Positions 24,086 to 36,152 of a stretch of 64,000 nt of DNA are shown here, piece after piece. This DNA comes from Cristatella mucedo (lineage: Eukaryota > Bryozoa > Phylactolaemata > Cristatellidae). The notes beneath the pieces are model-generated. The model was not told where the DNA came from. It made no database searches and saw nothing but the letters and a program-made list of their open reading frames with translations. The stretch covers positions 7,894,001-7,958,000 of the forward strand of contig WPIO01000003.1 of assembly GCA_009760855.2 (NCBI GenBank). Reading direction: 5' to 3'. Numbering within the stretch: position 1 is the stretch's first letter; each line of letters starts with the position of its first letter. The translations under genes were made by a program, and so were the position numbers.

Positions 24086-24516
24086 AACCGCAGCAAGTTG
24101 CACGAGGAAGTTCACAGGTCGTCCCTGCTGGTCCTGCTCGTCCCACAGGTCGTCCCTGCTCCAGCGTGGAACCAATAGCGAGACCGTACGAGCAATGGCC
24201 ACCGAGTCTTCTGCAGTCCCCTGCCACCCACCCTAGTAAGGCCGGACCTCCTCCTCCTCCTGCGTGGCTACCGTGAATCCTGGACGGGACCTTGTCGAGG
24301 TTTAAATAGTCGATGCACAACGTCTCGGCGAAGTCAGAACGTACACAATGGATGATTGTCGGGAACGTCGGCTCGGATTGAAGGAGTCTTCTTCTGAGAA
24401 TTCTGGGCATCTACTTTCACCACCGACGCTGAAAAAGGCTAGAGAGGTTGCTACAGAGGCTAGCCTTTTCAAAATCGTTCCACTGAGGGCCACTGAGACC
24501 GCAAGATCGGTAAAAA

Positions 24517-24663
24517 AATAAATACAATTCATTTGTATAGCGTACTAAGAGAACTTAATCTCTATTCAGGCGCTTCATATGCGCCACCGGGCTCGAGCCG
24601 GCGACCTCGGTGAGACCTTGGTCAGCTCGAGCACCTTAACCACTGGGCCAAACCAGCGAGGTA
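24517..24663 (-). mobile_element. SINE S2 copy
   Basis: Minus-strand S2, well preserved. Plus-strand text runs ATTCATTTGTATAGCG, AGAGAACTTAATCTCTATTC, GGGCTCGAGCCGG and CTTAACCACTGGGCCAAACC. Confidence 0.87.
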
Positions 24664-25435
24664 CGAACTCGCGTCGACATTGCATGCCACTTTTTTGCTC
24701 TTACATGTCGCATAAATTATTCTCGCAGATAAATTATTATCGCGAGCTCGTTTCTTGTAAACTCATATCGGCTATCGTATAACTTCCACACTAATGCGGC
24801 GGCTTACTTAAGTTCAGATTCTAGGGCTTTATAAACATACTCGGCTCCAAGTTCATGCGTGCAAACTCACACGCACGCACACGCACAAACTAGCACACGC
24901 GCACACACAATCTGGCCAATAAATAGCGACAAAACACCGTTGCACACAGCGAGCGCTTCTCGAAGAATATCAGACATGCGACCTCAGAGTGCTTGGAACT
25001 GCTATGAACGTATAGTAATTACACGAGTGGGCATGCACCCGCTCATTCCTATTAACCTTCAATCGCGTAAAAAATTTATCCGACTCGGCAAAGCCATCCT
25101 TTGTTTCCATCTTCGAAGGCCAAGTTCTGTATCTGGCATCCGATGGGTACCACGGTAGGGCGGTGCTGACCGGTATCGATGTCATCAGTGTTGTCGGCGA
25201 GGTTCGTTTCGTTGCCATCCCCTGAAGTTGTCCAAGACGCTGCCTTGTGCACCATTGGTTCACGGAAAACGACCGGTGCCAAAATACTTCGACAAATGAA
25301 TGTCGCACGCAGTTTTAGGTTTCGCATTCGGTGGAGAGCGAATGCGATAGGTCACGTATGAAAGTGATACTTGGGTGTTTCTGCTCACTCGCCTAAGCCC
25401 GATAAATTGCGTGTCATTAATTCTTGCTTACTGCT
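24664..25435. other. No gene seen
   Basis: Includes a short CA/CACG tract at 24867-24911. Short frames only. Confidence 0.45.
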
Positions 25436-25437
25436 TT

Positions 25438-25535
25438 TCTTGCAGAGAGATGTATAGCACCCGAATAGAGAAACTCAGTTCTATTCGGGAGCTATGCAAA
25501 AGACTTATCGTTATTATTATCGATGGTGATGAATA
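25438..25535 (+). mobile_element. LINE/SINE 3' tail fragment
   Basis: Plus-strand tail: ATGTATAGCACCCGAATAGA, CTCAGTTCTATTCGGGAGCT and ATTATTAT. The hairpin arms are retained. Confidence 0.6.
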
Positions 25536-25654
25536 TTGCCATAAGGCTAGTAAGAAAATCCAGGAGATCCAGTCAGGTTCTCTTTTGCTGATGGAGCGTC
25601 TCTGACTCCAGGTTGATCGGCAATATGTAGAGAGGAATTTGTATCTGTCTGATC

Positions 25655-26110
25655 CGCAAGGCTTGTTGTGGCTTGGCTCCATCACACCTAGATGAACTGC
25701 TGTAGCATTTTCACCTTTCTTTTGCTCTCAAGTACTCAGTGAAAAATTATTACATTTGCTGTTTTATTCTTTTCCCGAAGGACTTCTTACCACAGAAGCC
25801 TTCGCTCTGCCGGTCCTAGACTTCGGAGCTCACTTACACAACTCTCATGAAACGACATCTCATCTCCGTCTGCCAGCTCTGGCACACCTGTTCCTGTCGC
25901 CCAGTACTGTTACTCCGGTGCTACTCACTTCCTCGGCTGCCCTCTTGAATTATCCCTTATTTATTCTCGTTTTGTTGCGTGACACGGGGTCTGTTTGCTG
26001 TCGTGTGCGTAGCAAAAGCCGTCCAGGCTTTTCTTGAGAGCTATCGAAAGCGTCTTCGTCTTAGCACCCACTTAGTCTTTGTGGAGCTACAGACGGATAT
26101 TCATATACTA
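25655..26110 (+). mobile_element. LINE C relic, C-terminus and 3' end
   Basis: Plus-strand diverged LINE C. GLAPSHLDELL-like text at about 25670-25700 matches GLAPSYLAELL of the younger copies. Near 25805-25840 a decayed version of the SAGPRLWNSL block follows. The end at about 26065-26100 (AGCACCCACTTAGTCTTTGT) is the LINE C 3' terminus in forward orientation. Confidence 0.6.
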
Positions 26111-26246
26111 TTTTAGTCGTACTATTATTACTTATTACAATACAGTTTTCTCGAACATTTCCGTATTTAAAATAGCAGCTAACGTGAAACAATTGAAAAA
26201 AGAATCAGCCAGTGTTTAGAGGGCTGCAGAGCTTTCTGAGCAGATC

Positions 26247-27400
26247 CTTAATAATAATACAGTAATAATAATAATGCACTTGATAAAGCGCCCTCAGAGA
26301 ACTCAATCTCTTTCTAAGCGCTTTACATTTGCTGCACAGGGAAACACGATCGAATGGTGAGTAATATAGTGCTTGATAAGCAAAATGAATAACATGGTTA
26401 GGGGTGCCGTGCACAGGGTCAGCATCCAAGTGTGGTTAGTGGCAGCATGCACGGTGTCAGCATACATAAGCACATTAAGGACGAATCACAGGGACCCACT
26501 AAATGCTGTCCTAAATAGGTGTTTTTTTAAGTTCTATTTAAAAGTGATCAAGCCAGGGGATATTCTGACACAAGTCGGGAGTGAGTTCCAGGCTTTGGGA
26601 GCATACGAACTAAATGTATGGTCTCCAAAGGATTTGAGGTTTGTACGAAGTATTGGTAAACTGTTGGATTCCGAAAAGCGGGTGGTACGATGCTTGGGGG
26701 TGGGGGAGTAGATCTTAGAGATAGGCTGGAGCCAAAGAATGAAGTGACCTAAAAGTGAGCGACAAAACCTTGAAGTCGATCCGTTGCTTGACTGGTAACC
26801 AGTGCAGGTCGGCGAGAAGTGGTGTGATGTGGCAACTGCGTCGCTCACAACAAACAAGCCTAGCTGCAGAGTTTTGCACCAGCTGTAATCGCCTGATTGC
26901 GCATGCCATTAGGCCAGCAAGGAATGAATTGCAGAAGTCAAGACGGGATGTCAAAAATGCATGGATCAACTTAGACGTGGTATTCTTATCTAAACGAGCC
27001 CACATTTTAGCAATGTTATGTAGCTGAAAGTAGGCAGACTTGATTGCGGAGCTGATGTGGTGGTCGTCTAACGAGAGGTCAATTTTGAACATGACACCTA
27101 GATTTTGAGCTGATTCAACGGGAGATATGCTAGCAGAGCCAATTTTAAGCGTCAGCCTTTCCAATTTGTAAATCACACTGGATTCATAACTAGTAAGTTA
27201 GTTTTATCATCGTTTAGTTTAAGAAAATTTGCTGCCATCCATGTTCGGATGTCATCAATACATGCAGCAAGGGAGTTGAGAAAATTCGAGGTGCTCGAAG
27301 GCTGGGAGGGATCAAAGCAAAGGTATAACTGAGGGTCATCCGCATAGAAGTGAAAGCCACGATTGTGCTTGGCAATCACATCAGCAAGAGGGGGAGTACC
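26247..27400 (-). mobile_element. LINE B copy, 5'-truncated
   Basis: Minus-strand LINE B with AATAATAATG tail, hairpin, 3' UTR and C-terminal coding region (TTRFSESNSLPILRTNLKSF, LLADLHWLPVKQRIDFK), then NFLKLNDDKTNLLV near 27205 and the FHFYADD region at about 27340-27365. The left part has a stop or frame break near 26715, and it is cut off at about 27400. Confidence 0.88.
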
Positions 27401-28070
27401 TTATCATACCAGTCAAGGTCGAGGTTAAGCTCCCTACCGAAATATAACTGCTCCGTTACTTATAGGCCTACCGTGGAGACGCCAAGATAACTTGACCGTA
27501 GTCTGTCGCCACTGTCGCTTCGTCAAGACGCGAGCACGCCGAGCAGTGGGTGATCGAAACTCGTTCGCATACAGTCATACTGATTCCAGGGAAGGTTCTC
27601 GGTGCCTTGAAGGGTCTTCTGGACTAACAAATCAGACCTGAAGTATCTCATCCGCCTCTGGGCCGTGACCTTTAGAGTATGTCCTCCGAAAGTTGAACAT
27701 AAAACAGCCAGAAGTTTGGGCGGAGGAATCTTCGCTGTAAATTCGGTTCCTCTGGTCGGAACGAAAACTAGTCAGCCGAATTCTCCCAGTTTACTCGTTC
27801 AGCATATCTCCTGTAGCCTGATCACATAATCTAGGTTTCCTCTTCCAAAATGAATTTCACTTGATGAAAAAAACAGTTCCACAACTAATTCTGCCTACTG
27901 ATTAACCCACGTAAAACTGCAAACATTCTGGCTTTCTTACAAGAGGACCCACAGCCAAGCCTGTCCATGCATTCGTGAATCCAGCCTACAATTCTTTACA
28001 TAGCTACTCCTCTCTAATCTGTACCGGCTTCCCCCCCCCCCGTCAAGCAGCGCACAGACGTCAAGATTTC
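27401..28070. other. No gene seen
   Basis: CpG-rich intergenic-looking DNA (about 19 CpG in 27421-27720). No element recognised. Confidence 0.45.
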
Positions 28071-28074
28071 ACCA

Positions 28075-28400
28075 TTCACCTTTAGCTCACTGCATGCCTT
28101 TGCTCCAGCTTTCCTATCCGAACCCCTTCCGGCTCCGGATCAGGTTTCGAATCGTACGACCCACTCATTTGACGTTTTCGTTCGTCTGGTTTTGCCTCTT
28201 AGCACAACTTCAAATCCCTCGGAGACCGTTCGTTCGGTTACTGCGCTCCTAAATCCTCGAGCTCACACTACCGACTGACATCGCGTCATCGCCTAATTTG
28301 AAGGCATTCAAACAGAATCTAAACGCCTGCCTGTACCTCCTCGTCTTCGCTCCGTCTGAGTGATTTGTCCTTTTTAAGCCCGCTTGTTTTAAGTTGCACA
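28075..28400 (+). mobile_element. LINE relic, C-terminal end
   Basis: Plus-strand fragment with HNFKSLGDRSFGYCAPK-like text at about 28205-28255, equivalent to TNLKSFGDRAFSSYAPKAWN in LINE B. Many frame breaks. Confidence 0.6.
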
Positions 28401-28699
28401 CGCCATGACCAATCGACACGCTTCCTTTTCAGCTTACGTTAAGTGCTTAGAAAGAAATTTGTCCTCTCGGGACGCGGTAGGATGTTTTTTAGTGTCATCA
28501 TCACATTTCCTCCGTTTCCGGAGTCAAAAAAGTGAACGGCAAAAAACCAAAGACTACGCTGGTCCGTCCACTTGGGCGATACGCAGTGCTAAAGCCATGC
28601 GTGGCGGCTTCAAACTAGGTCTATTACGCCGCCGCACTGCAAGTAGTGAGGCATGGCACTCGCTGCTCGGTGGAAGAATAGTAGAATAAAATAAATAAA

Positions 28700-28862
28700 T
28701 ATTCACTGACTTAAAAGCCTCGTTTGTTTAGCGGCTGAAGAGCCTTAACGCCTCTCACCGCCGCTTGAAGTTGGAAATAAAGGGTCGCCCACTGCAGGAT
28801 TCGAACCCATGGCCTCGGTCGGGAACTGAGAGCACCTTACCTCATGGGCGATCACGGCCCTA
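28700..28862 (-). mobile_element. SINE S1 copy
   Basis: Minus-strand S1: GAAGAGCCTTAACGCCTCTC, AAAGGGTCGCCCACTGCAGG, ATTCGAACCCATGGCCTCGG and the reversed head CCTTACCTCATGGGCGATCA. Confidence 0.82.
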
Positions 28863-29370
28863 GAAGCTAGGAGCCGTCAAGCAGGGTAACAGCTCGCAGT
28901 GGCAGCAAATACACTCAGGCACGCAGAAGATGAGCGACTTACTTACGGCAGCGAAGTTAATAAAAAGTATAGTACCTTCTATCGTAAAATAACGCGTTCC
29001 CTCGATGAGCCTGCAGAAAACACCCGGCCGCGGTCTGGCCAAATGTTGACTATCGAGTGGAGTCGCTGAATAGCCACCGTAGCCATAAAGTAGCTAGCCT
29101 TACATAAATTTCCTTAACCGGAAGAGCAATTATGAGCACTAAGATTATGACATTCATGGTCTTAGATTCTTATGAAGCGTGAAACCGCGAGTAAACGTCT
29201 CGGGCAGCAAATATAATCATCTGCTGCTTACGACCACACCACGTTTTACTATTTCCTTACATTCTAGAGAGCAATAAGGTACTGGCACTTCGCGGCAGAG
29301 GTAGAGGATTGAGTACTGCAGCAAATCAAATTTTATGCACGGTGCTTGTGGACGTTACAACAAATATTTT
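28863..29370. other. No gene seen
   Basis: Ordinary sequence without recognisable features. Confidence 0.4.
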
Positions 29371-29371
29371 G

Positions 29372-29470
29372 CTATTATTTATATGCAGAATATGTAAAGC
29401 ACCTAGAAAGAGAGATTCGGCGCTCTGAGAGAGCGCTATACAAATGTATTATTAATACTATTATTGTCGG
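29372..29470 (+). mobile_element. LINE A/B 3' tail fragment
   Basis: Plus-strand tail: AATATGTAAAGCACCTAGAA, GCGCTCTGAGAGAGCGCTAT and an ATTATTAATACTATTATT end. The hairpin stem is strong. Confidence 0.65.
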
Positions 29471-30340
29471 CCAAAAGCAGACTGGGCCCACTGAGGCCCT
29501 TCTAAAGCAAAATAAACGAGGTGGTTCAATTACAGGATCATTATATGCCTTTTAAAGAGAGTTATGGTACTCTTTTCATCATCAGCATCTTTGTTGTGCG
29601 CCTGGCAGGAGGAATTTATACATTCGACCGAGACGTTGAAAGAAACCACCGGAAGTACCCGAATATGCTTTCCGTAGTGAGCTCTCGCGCGTTGAAAATG
29701 AACGGCAGCTTTCAATTATAGAATTCTGCGTTCTTCCCTCGGTACGCATAATAATGAAAATATCTCGCTGGAGATTTGCACCCTGCTTTGAGGCTTGTGG
29801 CCTCGCCTTCGAAGTAGCGCAGCCTGTATGCGTCTTTACGCTTACCTACGCTACCGCCGCTGCCATTGGTGCAGCCAAGTCTCCCGCGACATTCTTGCTA
29901 TCGACTATCGTCGCTGCTGTCACTGCGCAGTACTGAGAAAAATCGGCGACGAATAAAAATATGCGACAGACCAGAGTGTTGCACACAACATCCAGGGTAT
30001 TACAGGAGCGTATATGCAAGGGGCTGCATACGCACCAGCAATCGCCAAGGCCCGCCATATAATTAAGAGTACGGACTTTGCGAAAGTAACGCCGGTGAGA
30101 ATTAAGAGATTGATACACTGGCTCTCATGCGAAACAACATCGTCGGCGAGGCTGATGGACTACAGCAGAAGAAAGGCACCGTGGCTTAGAAAGGTGGCTA
30201 AAAAACGGCCATGTGCATAAATAAATTAATTGATCAATTAAAGCATATAATTTAATAGAAATAAGTTTCTTTATATCTAGTATATATATGAATAAATAAA
30301 CATATATATATATGTATATATATATACGGTCTACGGTATG
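29471..30340. other. No gene seen; AT-rich near 30220-30330
   Basis: Short frames without domains. An irregular TATATA patch lies at 30280-30325. Confidence 0.4.
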
Positions 30341-30344
30341 TGAT

Positions 30345-30400
30345 AATATAGGGTGTTCGCCCTAAATGACCGAGGTCAAGGTGAATGAGGCATTGACGAC
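30345..30400 (+). mobile_element. SINE S2 head fragment
   Basis: GGGTGTTCGCCCTAAATGAC followed by CGAGGTCAAGGTGAATG matches the internal head region of S2. The tail is absent. Confidence 0.5.
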
Positions 30401-30634
30401 TAGCGCTCGAGCGTGGAGGACAAAGCAAATAATCCAGAGATAATCATTTTCGCACGAACGACTGACCCAAAAAGCAGTCGAAAAGCAAGGAATCATTCTT
30501 TTAAGCGTTCTCTTGCAAGTTTGCTTTCAATTTCAAGTTCCCCATACCTACGACCGCGAGATTAGCAAGACTAGTGCTGAGATCAGGATAATTAAATGTA
30601 GTTAGAGTAAATGATTTCCGACCTCGGTCGGCTG

Positions 30635-31618
30635 GCTGAGGTAATGTAACGCCTCTCCGTCTGTAACTCCACAAAGCCACAAAGACTATGTGGGTGTTAC
30701 GCTGGCGAATTTTTTATAGCGCACTCACAGCCTAAGCGGCTTGCGGTTCGCATTCGGTAGCCAACAGACTTTATCTCACACAACAAAGAGAAAATGGGAA
30801 GCATAGCAGAGTCAGGAGACCAGTTGAAGTAGTGAGTAACATGGAAGTAGCAGCTCAGGACGGCTAGAAAGGATGTGCGATAGTCAGCAGCAGGAGACTA
30901 GTTGTCGTTGGGGAAGAATCGTGGAAGCGAGTTCCACAGTCTAGGACCTGCAGAGCTAAAGCTTCTGTCGCCAACGGTCTTTAAGCGGAGGAATGGGACA
31001 GCTAATTTATTGTCCACACAGGACCTGAGGGCGCGAACAGGCTGAAACTGATGCAGCAGTTCAGCTAGGTACGAAGGAGCCAAGCCGTGGCGGGCCTTGT
31101 GGGTCAGCGTAAGAACTTTGATCTGTATCCGTTGCTCAACCGGCATCCATCCTAGCTCTTTTAGCAAAGAAGACACGTGGTCATACCTCTGGGGCTTGAA
31201 GACTAGCCTTGCAGCCATATTCATAGTCTGCTGCAGTGGTCTAATAGATTTCTTTGGCAGCCCAGCCAATAAGAAATTGCAATAATCAAGCCGAGACAGA
31301 ACTAAGGAGCTAGTTAAATTTTTTACAAGCCACTGTGGGAGACAGCTCCTAATCTTGGATAGGGATCGGACGTGATGGTTAGCTTTAGAAGCTGTCTTCT
31401 GAATGAAGCTTTTAAAATTGAGGCAGTTGTCGAAAACGGCACCTACATTTCGAGCACGTGGTGATGGTCGCACAGTAGCATCACCTATTAGAAGAGCAAA
31501 GCCGTTTAATCCAGCCACACGCTTAGGGTGTCCTATGAGCAGCAGTTCGGTTTTATCATCATTTAATTTCAGGAAGTTTTTCGACATCCAGGATCGGATA
31601 TCGGCAAGGCAAGCAATG
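30635..31618 (-). mobile_element. LINE C copy 2, 5'-truncated with open frame
   Basis: Minus-strand LINE C. The open frame (31632 down to 30898, about 244 codons, first few from flanking DNA) covers ADIRSWMSKNFLKLNDDKTE, HHVRSLSKIRSCLPQWLVKN, LSRLDYCNFLLAGLPKKSIR and SFSSAGPRLWNSLPRF. It lies downstream of the YADD catalytic motif, so it cannot be an active RT. The 3' part (30635-30730) has TAATGTAACGCCTCTCCGTC. It keeps the eight bases missing from copy 1. Confidence 0.88.
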
Positions 31619-31639
31619 CTCCGGTGTCTCATCCTTAAA

Positions 31640-32095
31640 TTAAGGACGTACTAACAATCTTGATAATAAAATAAATTTAATGTAATAAACTATGGTAGGT
31701 GTCAACTTAAAGCTTCACCGCCTTGTCAGACTCCGAATATCTTGGCTGAGGATTTTTGGACGCCTTCTCCACTGTTACTGTCGCGGTCCTCTCCGAAGCT
31801 ACAGTCACTGTCGCTGTCTTTTCTTCGTCGTCACCACCGACAGCCTTCCAGCAGTATCGAGCAAGGCTTTGTCCGACTCTTGCAGCTTCTCCGGTCAAGC
31901 TTCAGATCATAAGCACTTCACTGTGCTGAAGAGAGGCGAGCATCTTGTGCGTTAGCACCGTCCATGAGATATCTGAACCGACATCCAACAAGAACGAATA
32001 TGGCGATCACAACACAAAGAGGAGCAAACTTACCAAGCAGCCACGTTATGACAGCTACTAGAGATTATTTGCGTTTCCCGAGTAGCGATCCTAAG
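31640..32095. other. No gene seen
   Basis: CpG-rich sequence, short frames only. Confidence 0.4.
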
Positions 32096-32099
32096 GAGT

Positions 32100-32960
32100 C
32101 GGATATGTTGTCGTTTGTGGCCCCACTCGTGACGGGACTCGTGGGTCAGAGTGAGAATATTTTACTCAGTATCCATCGATCAATAAAAAAACCATCGCAG
32201 CTACTACATCGGATTTCTCGGATTTTTTTAAACTAATCTTGGATCTATATTATTCGCAAGCTGTTTCGGTAGCCCAATGAATATTGAAATACGGTAGTCC
32301 AGTCTAAACAGAACCAGGGAAGGGAGCTAGCACGATATTAACCAGGGACTGCGGTAAATATTCCCTAACCCTGGAGGGGATCGAACACGGTTTCTGGTTG
32401 GAGAGAGGTCTTTTGAATAAGATTTAAACGTCAAGAAGTCATTAAAGAGGACACATAAATTACGCGATGAGGGTCACACTATGGGACTAATTAGGAGAGC
32501 ACAATAACTGATTTTTCCTTTGTATGCTTATGCGTGCTGACGCTTTGCATGCTGCCACTAACCCCATTTACACGTCTTTACTGTGCATTGTCACACTAAC
32601 CTGGTTATTCTTGTTGACTTTATGCATTTTATCACTAACCATTTGATCCCGCTTCCTATACAGCGTATGTAAAGTGCCCAGAAAGAGATTGAGTTCTCTT
32701 AGGCACTATACAAATGCACTATTGTTATTATTATTAATATCACGTACTAGCTAGACTTTTATGGTGTTCGGTTTAATCATCGTGTTGAAATTGGCCTGCA
32801 TCCAGAAACCGAGTGTCTGCAAGGCTAGCATTCAGTTTATTGATCCCCCGCAGTGGATTCTGACGGTTGATGAACAGAACAGCTTTGTGTCGTTGACATG
32901 GCAGGTCCATGGTGTCGGCTACCTAAGTCTTCACTGACGACGTCGTGAACAATGTGATCG
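32100..32960 (-). mobile_element. Old LINE C relic, interrupted
   Basis: Minus-strand, strongly diverged LINE C in two parts. 32100-32500 has plus-strand text such as GTGGGTCAGAGTGAGAATAT and TTCGGTAGCCCAATGAATAT, corresponding to blocks in the young copies. 32745-32960 continues with GGTTTAATCATCGTGTTGAA and the region before YADD. The gap holds a plus-strand LINE B tail. Confidence 0.6.
32505..32740 (+). mobile_element. LINE B 3' UTR inserted in an older LINE C
   Basis: Plus-strand: TATGCTTATGCGTGCTGACG, GCATGCTGCCACTAACC, then TATGTAAAGTGCCCAGAAAG, GAGATTGAGTTCTCTTAGGC and an ATTGTTATTATTATTA tail. It splits the LINE C relic. Confidence 0.75.
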
Positions 32961-32996
32961 TATATATATATATATATTTATTTATGGAATACAAAA

Positions 32997-33020
32997 AAGT
33001 ACATAGGATATACATATCCT
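32997..33020. repeat. Short perfect palindrome
   Basis: ACATAGGATAT and ATATCCTATGT are perfect inverted 11-base arms around AC (about 33000-33024), next to TA-rich DNA. Confidence 0.8.
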
Positions 33021-33045
33021 ATGTTATTTCCTATTCTTCTTCTTC

Positions 33046-33048
<3 letters not shown>

Positions 33049-33089
<41 letters not shown>
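33049..33089. repeat. (TA)n microsatellite
   Basis: About 20 AT units. Unlike those at 62.6 and 62.9 kb, it has no inverted flanks. Confidence 0.95.
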
Positions 33090-33094
<5 letters not shown>

Positions 33095-33925
33095 GGATAT
33101 ATATGGGTGTCTGTGTAGAAAGCACAGAAAGTACTTTGCAAACGTGTCGGCGAAGCCGTCTCGTGGGACAGTGTTTCTCTCACATTTCGTTCACAGAAAC
33201 CTCCTACCGGTCAATCGTTGACATGCGATCGTTGAGCGAGACTAGGGTATGCCTCAAGCAGTACTTTCTCTCCTGGCACACATCCCCACGTGGAGATGTG
33301 GGGATTCTATCAACGCAGGGAGCGATAGCGTCCAATTTACAGAGCCGGTCGGTGCTCGCCTGGAAGGCTCTTTTATCATAGCTAGTCACTTCTTCGGCAT
33401 TCTCTGCAACATTAACGACAGTTTTGCCCCATTTTAAAGGCAGCCCAAATGTGCCTTGCAAGTGTCAAGACGTCTTTTCTGGTGCGGTAACTGCTTTACG
33501 AATTTTACGGTTTTCACGCACTCTGACGATTAAGGTTTAAGGGGGAATGTCGGGAAAATACTTAAGAAAATGTGTACGAAAGTTGAATATTTGTTTTGGG
33601 TACCTTTCAAAAGACAATCGTGTTATAAATGGAATTTTGAAGGGTATGTACAAACCACGCCTAATCCGAATGCAATCCGGAAAAAACATATCTACGAATG
33701 AAAATGACCAATTTCTGCATCATACGAGACTTGTATCCTAATTTGTTAAGCCTTGGTAGATCGAGGTAAGTGTGTGAAGCTTGTTGAGAGGTGCATTCGT
33801 GTTACTTGTGTACAGCTTCATTTTCAGTGTAGCTTGATGCCTGGTTAATTACTTGACTCGGCTAATACTTCACATATCAGAGTGAAATTTGAAATGCGAC
33901 GTTCAGCTTTGCTTGTTAATGTTAA
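33095..33925. other. No gene seen
   Basis: Short overlapping frames (up to 92 codons) without domains. Confidence 0.4.
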
Positions 33926-33929
33926 TAAT

Positions 33930-34362
33930 AACGATACATTGTACAGAGCCCTCAGAGAAACTTACTCTCTTTCTAGGCAGTTTACAGATGCTGTATAAAA
34001 ACCATTACCAAATGATTGATGGCAACATCCTCAAGTAGAAGGCATAGTGGAAGCAGGTACATGCACACGTAGAACAGACCACAAAGACCCACCAAATGCT
34101 GTATTAAACTATAAATGCGTTTTAGGCTTCTTTTTAAATGTCGTCATGTCAGGGAACGTTGTGATGTGCTTCGGTAGTGAGTTCCAGGCTTTGCAAAATT
34201 AGGAACTGAAGGCACGGTCTCCAACAGTTTTGAGCTTACATACGAGGTATTGCTAAACGATTCTAGCCAGAAACAGCGGGTTGTACGATTCTTCGCCTGG
34301 CGGGGAGTAGTTCTGATAGGTAGGCTGGCGCCAGAGAAATTGCTGGACGTGATTATAGAAAA
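33930..34362 (-). mobile_element. LINE B relic, 3' end
   Basis: Minus-strand tail (CCCTCAGAGAAACTTACTCT), UTR (CCCACCAAATGCTGTATTAA) and C-terminal coding remains (GAGTTCCAGGCTTTGCAAAA, GGCACGGTCTCCAACAG). Diverged and truncated. Confidence 0.75.
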
Positions 34363-34364
34363 TT

Positions 34365-35395
34365 TCTTATTTTAGTTGGACACATTTTGCCCTACATGTA
34401 TACACTTTGTAAACGTATACATGCAGGAAATAAAGCTCCAGGACGTTTGACCGCGCTCGGCGTTTCGCCGAACCGCACGCCCGTTGTCTTGGACTAAGCT
34501 GAACCAGCACAGCGACTCTCCTCGAAGCGCCCAGTGCAGAGGCCCCAGACAGTGTGCGAAGGATCCGACTTGTTGGATATCTGTCACCAGATCCAGGCAT
34601 AGCAGCAGTGTCTGCTACCAAGCGAGGACAGTGATACCGAGAGGCTCCCTCTGTTTGACAGCTCGACGATATCCACTGCACGTGATCGATCGGGCATTTT
34701 TCGCTGCGTTTGGGAGACGACTAAACAGAATGAAAATTAAGTAAATTCAGTTGAGTCATCGCTTATGCTGAGTTGGGAATGCTAATTGACCAGCTCTACC
34801 ATTTCGAACATTAAAGCTTAAAAATCCCTCCTCAGCGATCTTTTGCATTTAGGACGGACTGCTTGCTGTACATTCTATTTCGTATTGTAGTGTTTTCGCT
34901 CCCTAACCTCCCGTAAGGACTCGTTTGCTTTTATTCGGCGAGAATTCGGAATTTAGACGCTGCTGCCTACGACGTCTGAATGAGAGTACTTAAAACGCAT
35001 TCGCGACTTCCGTTTAAGGGCTGTACAGGACAGGAACTGTGACTTGCGTTCACTTGACTCCAGTTTTCGGTACATACATACACAATTAAAGAGGTTGATT
35101 TTGAGCCAGAAACCTCAGAAATCAGCCATAATTGATGTTTCCTGTGGATTACCGGCTCTCCAACGACTATTAATAATATATCTGTATAGCTCATTGAGAG
35201 AACTAAATTAGAATAGTTGTTCGCAGAATCAGATATGGCAGCTACCGTCCACACAGATTATGTCAAGCTGCTTGCCTGGCCGAAGAGAGAAGCACCGAAG
35301 GTAATCAGACCCAAACTGGGCATGCAGCATCGGTCTGCAGCTTGCTAGATCAGCTGGTCCTTAGTTTACCTGAAAGGGGGGCATAAACGCATGCA
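34365..35395. other. No gene seen
   Basis: A small inverted repeat CATGTATAC/GTATACATG occurs at about 34397-34425. No domain found. Confidence 0.4.
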
Positions 35396-35397
35396 CA

Positions 35398-35444
35398 CGG
35401 ACACGCGCACACACACACACACACACACGCGCTCGCACGCACAC
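35398..35444. repeat. (CA)n microsatellite
   Basis: CA tract with CGCG interruptions. Confidence 0.9.
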
Positions 35445-35980
35445 TTTCGACTGATAAATCCAATACTGAGTTTCACAGCGCCTGCATTGTAATCATATGA
35501 GCTAATCACCCATTTGACCAGCTGAATAATTTTAGTCAAAACGTAATAGTTTACCACCATGTCTTTTGCTACAATCACAATGAGTCACGATAGATTTATT
35601 GCCTAATATAGCTCCTTCATTTGAGTTATGCAGTGTCACTTTTTTTAGGAGGAAATGGAAATCCAATTAAAAAGTAAGACATACTAGGCTCTACTCACTC
35701 TGGCCGTTATTAATAGTGTCTCAGGATAAAATATACCCATATTATGATATAGAAAATAAAAATATTGCCGATCAATTTTTCTAAACCCCGTTATACACTT
35801 TGCATGGCACCGTAGCAGAACACATTACGTTATAACATACGACAGATGAAGTTTATGCTGATTTCCAAAACCATTAAGACAGTGAAGCACCTAAGACTTA
35901 AAAGCATTACTGGGGCTTGCTACGTAGATCGCTCAACGTAGAAAGATCTGGGCTCAATAATGGACACTCTAAAAAAAAAA
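35445..35980. other. AT-rich, no gene seen
   Basis: AT-rich intergenic sequence downstream of the telobox gene. Confidence 0.45.
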
Positions 35981-36152
35981 TCCTAGCTGATTAAACAGCC
36001 TTTTTTTGTATAGCGACAGAAGAGCCTTTACGGCTATCACCACCGCTTGCAGTGGCGATAAAGGATCGCCCACTGCAGGAATCGAACCCACGACCTCGGG
36101 ACCGAGGTCTTGAAAGCAACCACCTTACCTAGTGTGCCATCACGGCTGTGGT
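35981..36152 (-). mobile_element. SINE S1 copy, nearly complete
   Basis: Minus-strand S1: TCCTAGCTGATTAAACAGCC, GAGCCTTTACGGCTATCACC, GATCGCCCACTGCAGGAATC, GAACCCACGACCTCGGGACC and the reversed head CTTACCTAGTGTGCCATCAC. It lies about 580 bases beyond the stop codon of the telobox gene. Confidence 0.88.
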
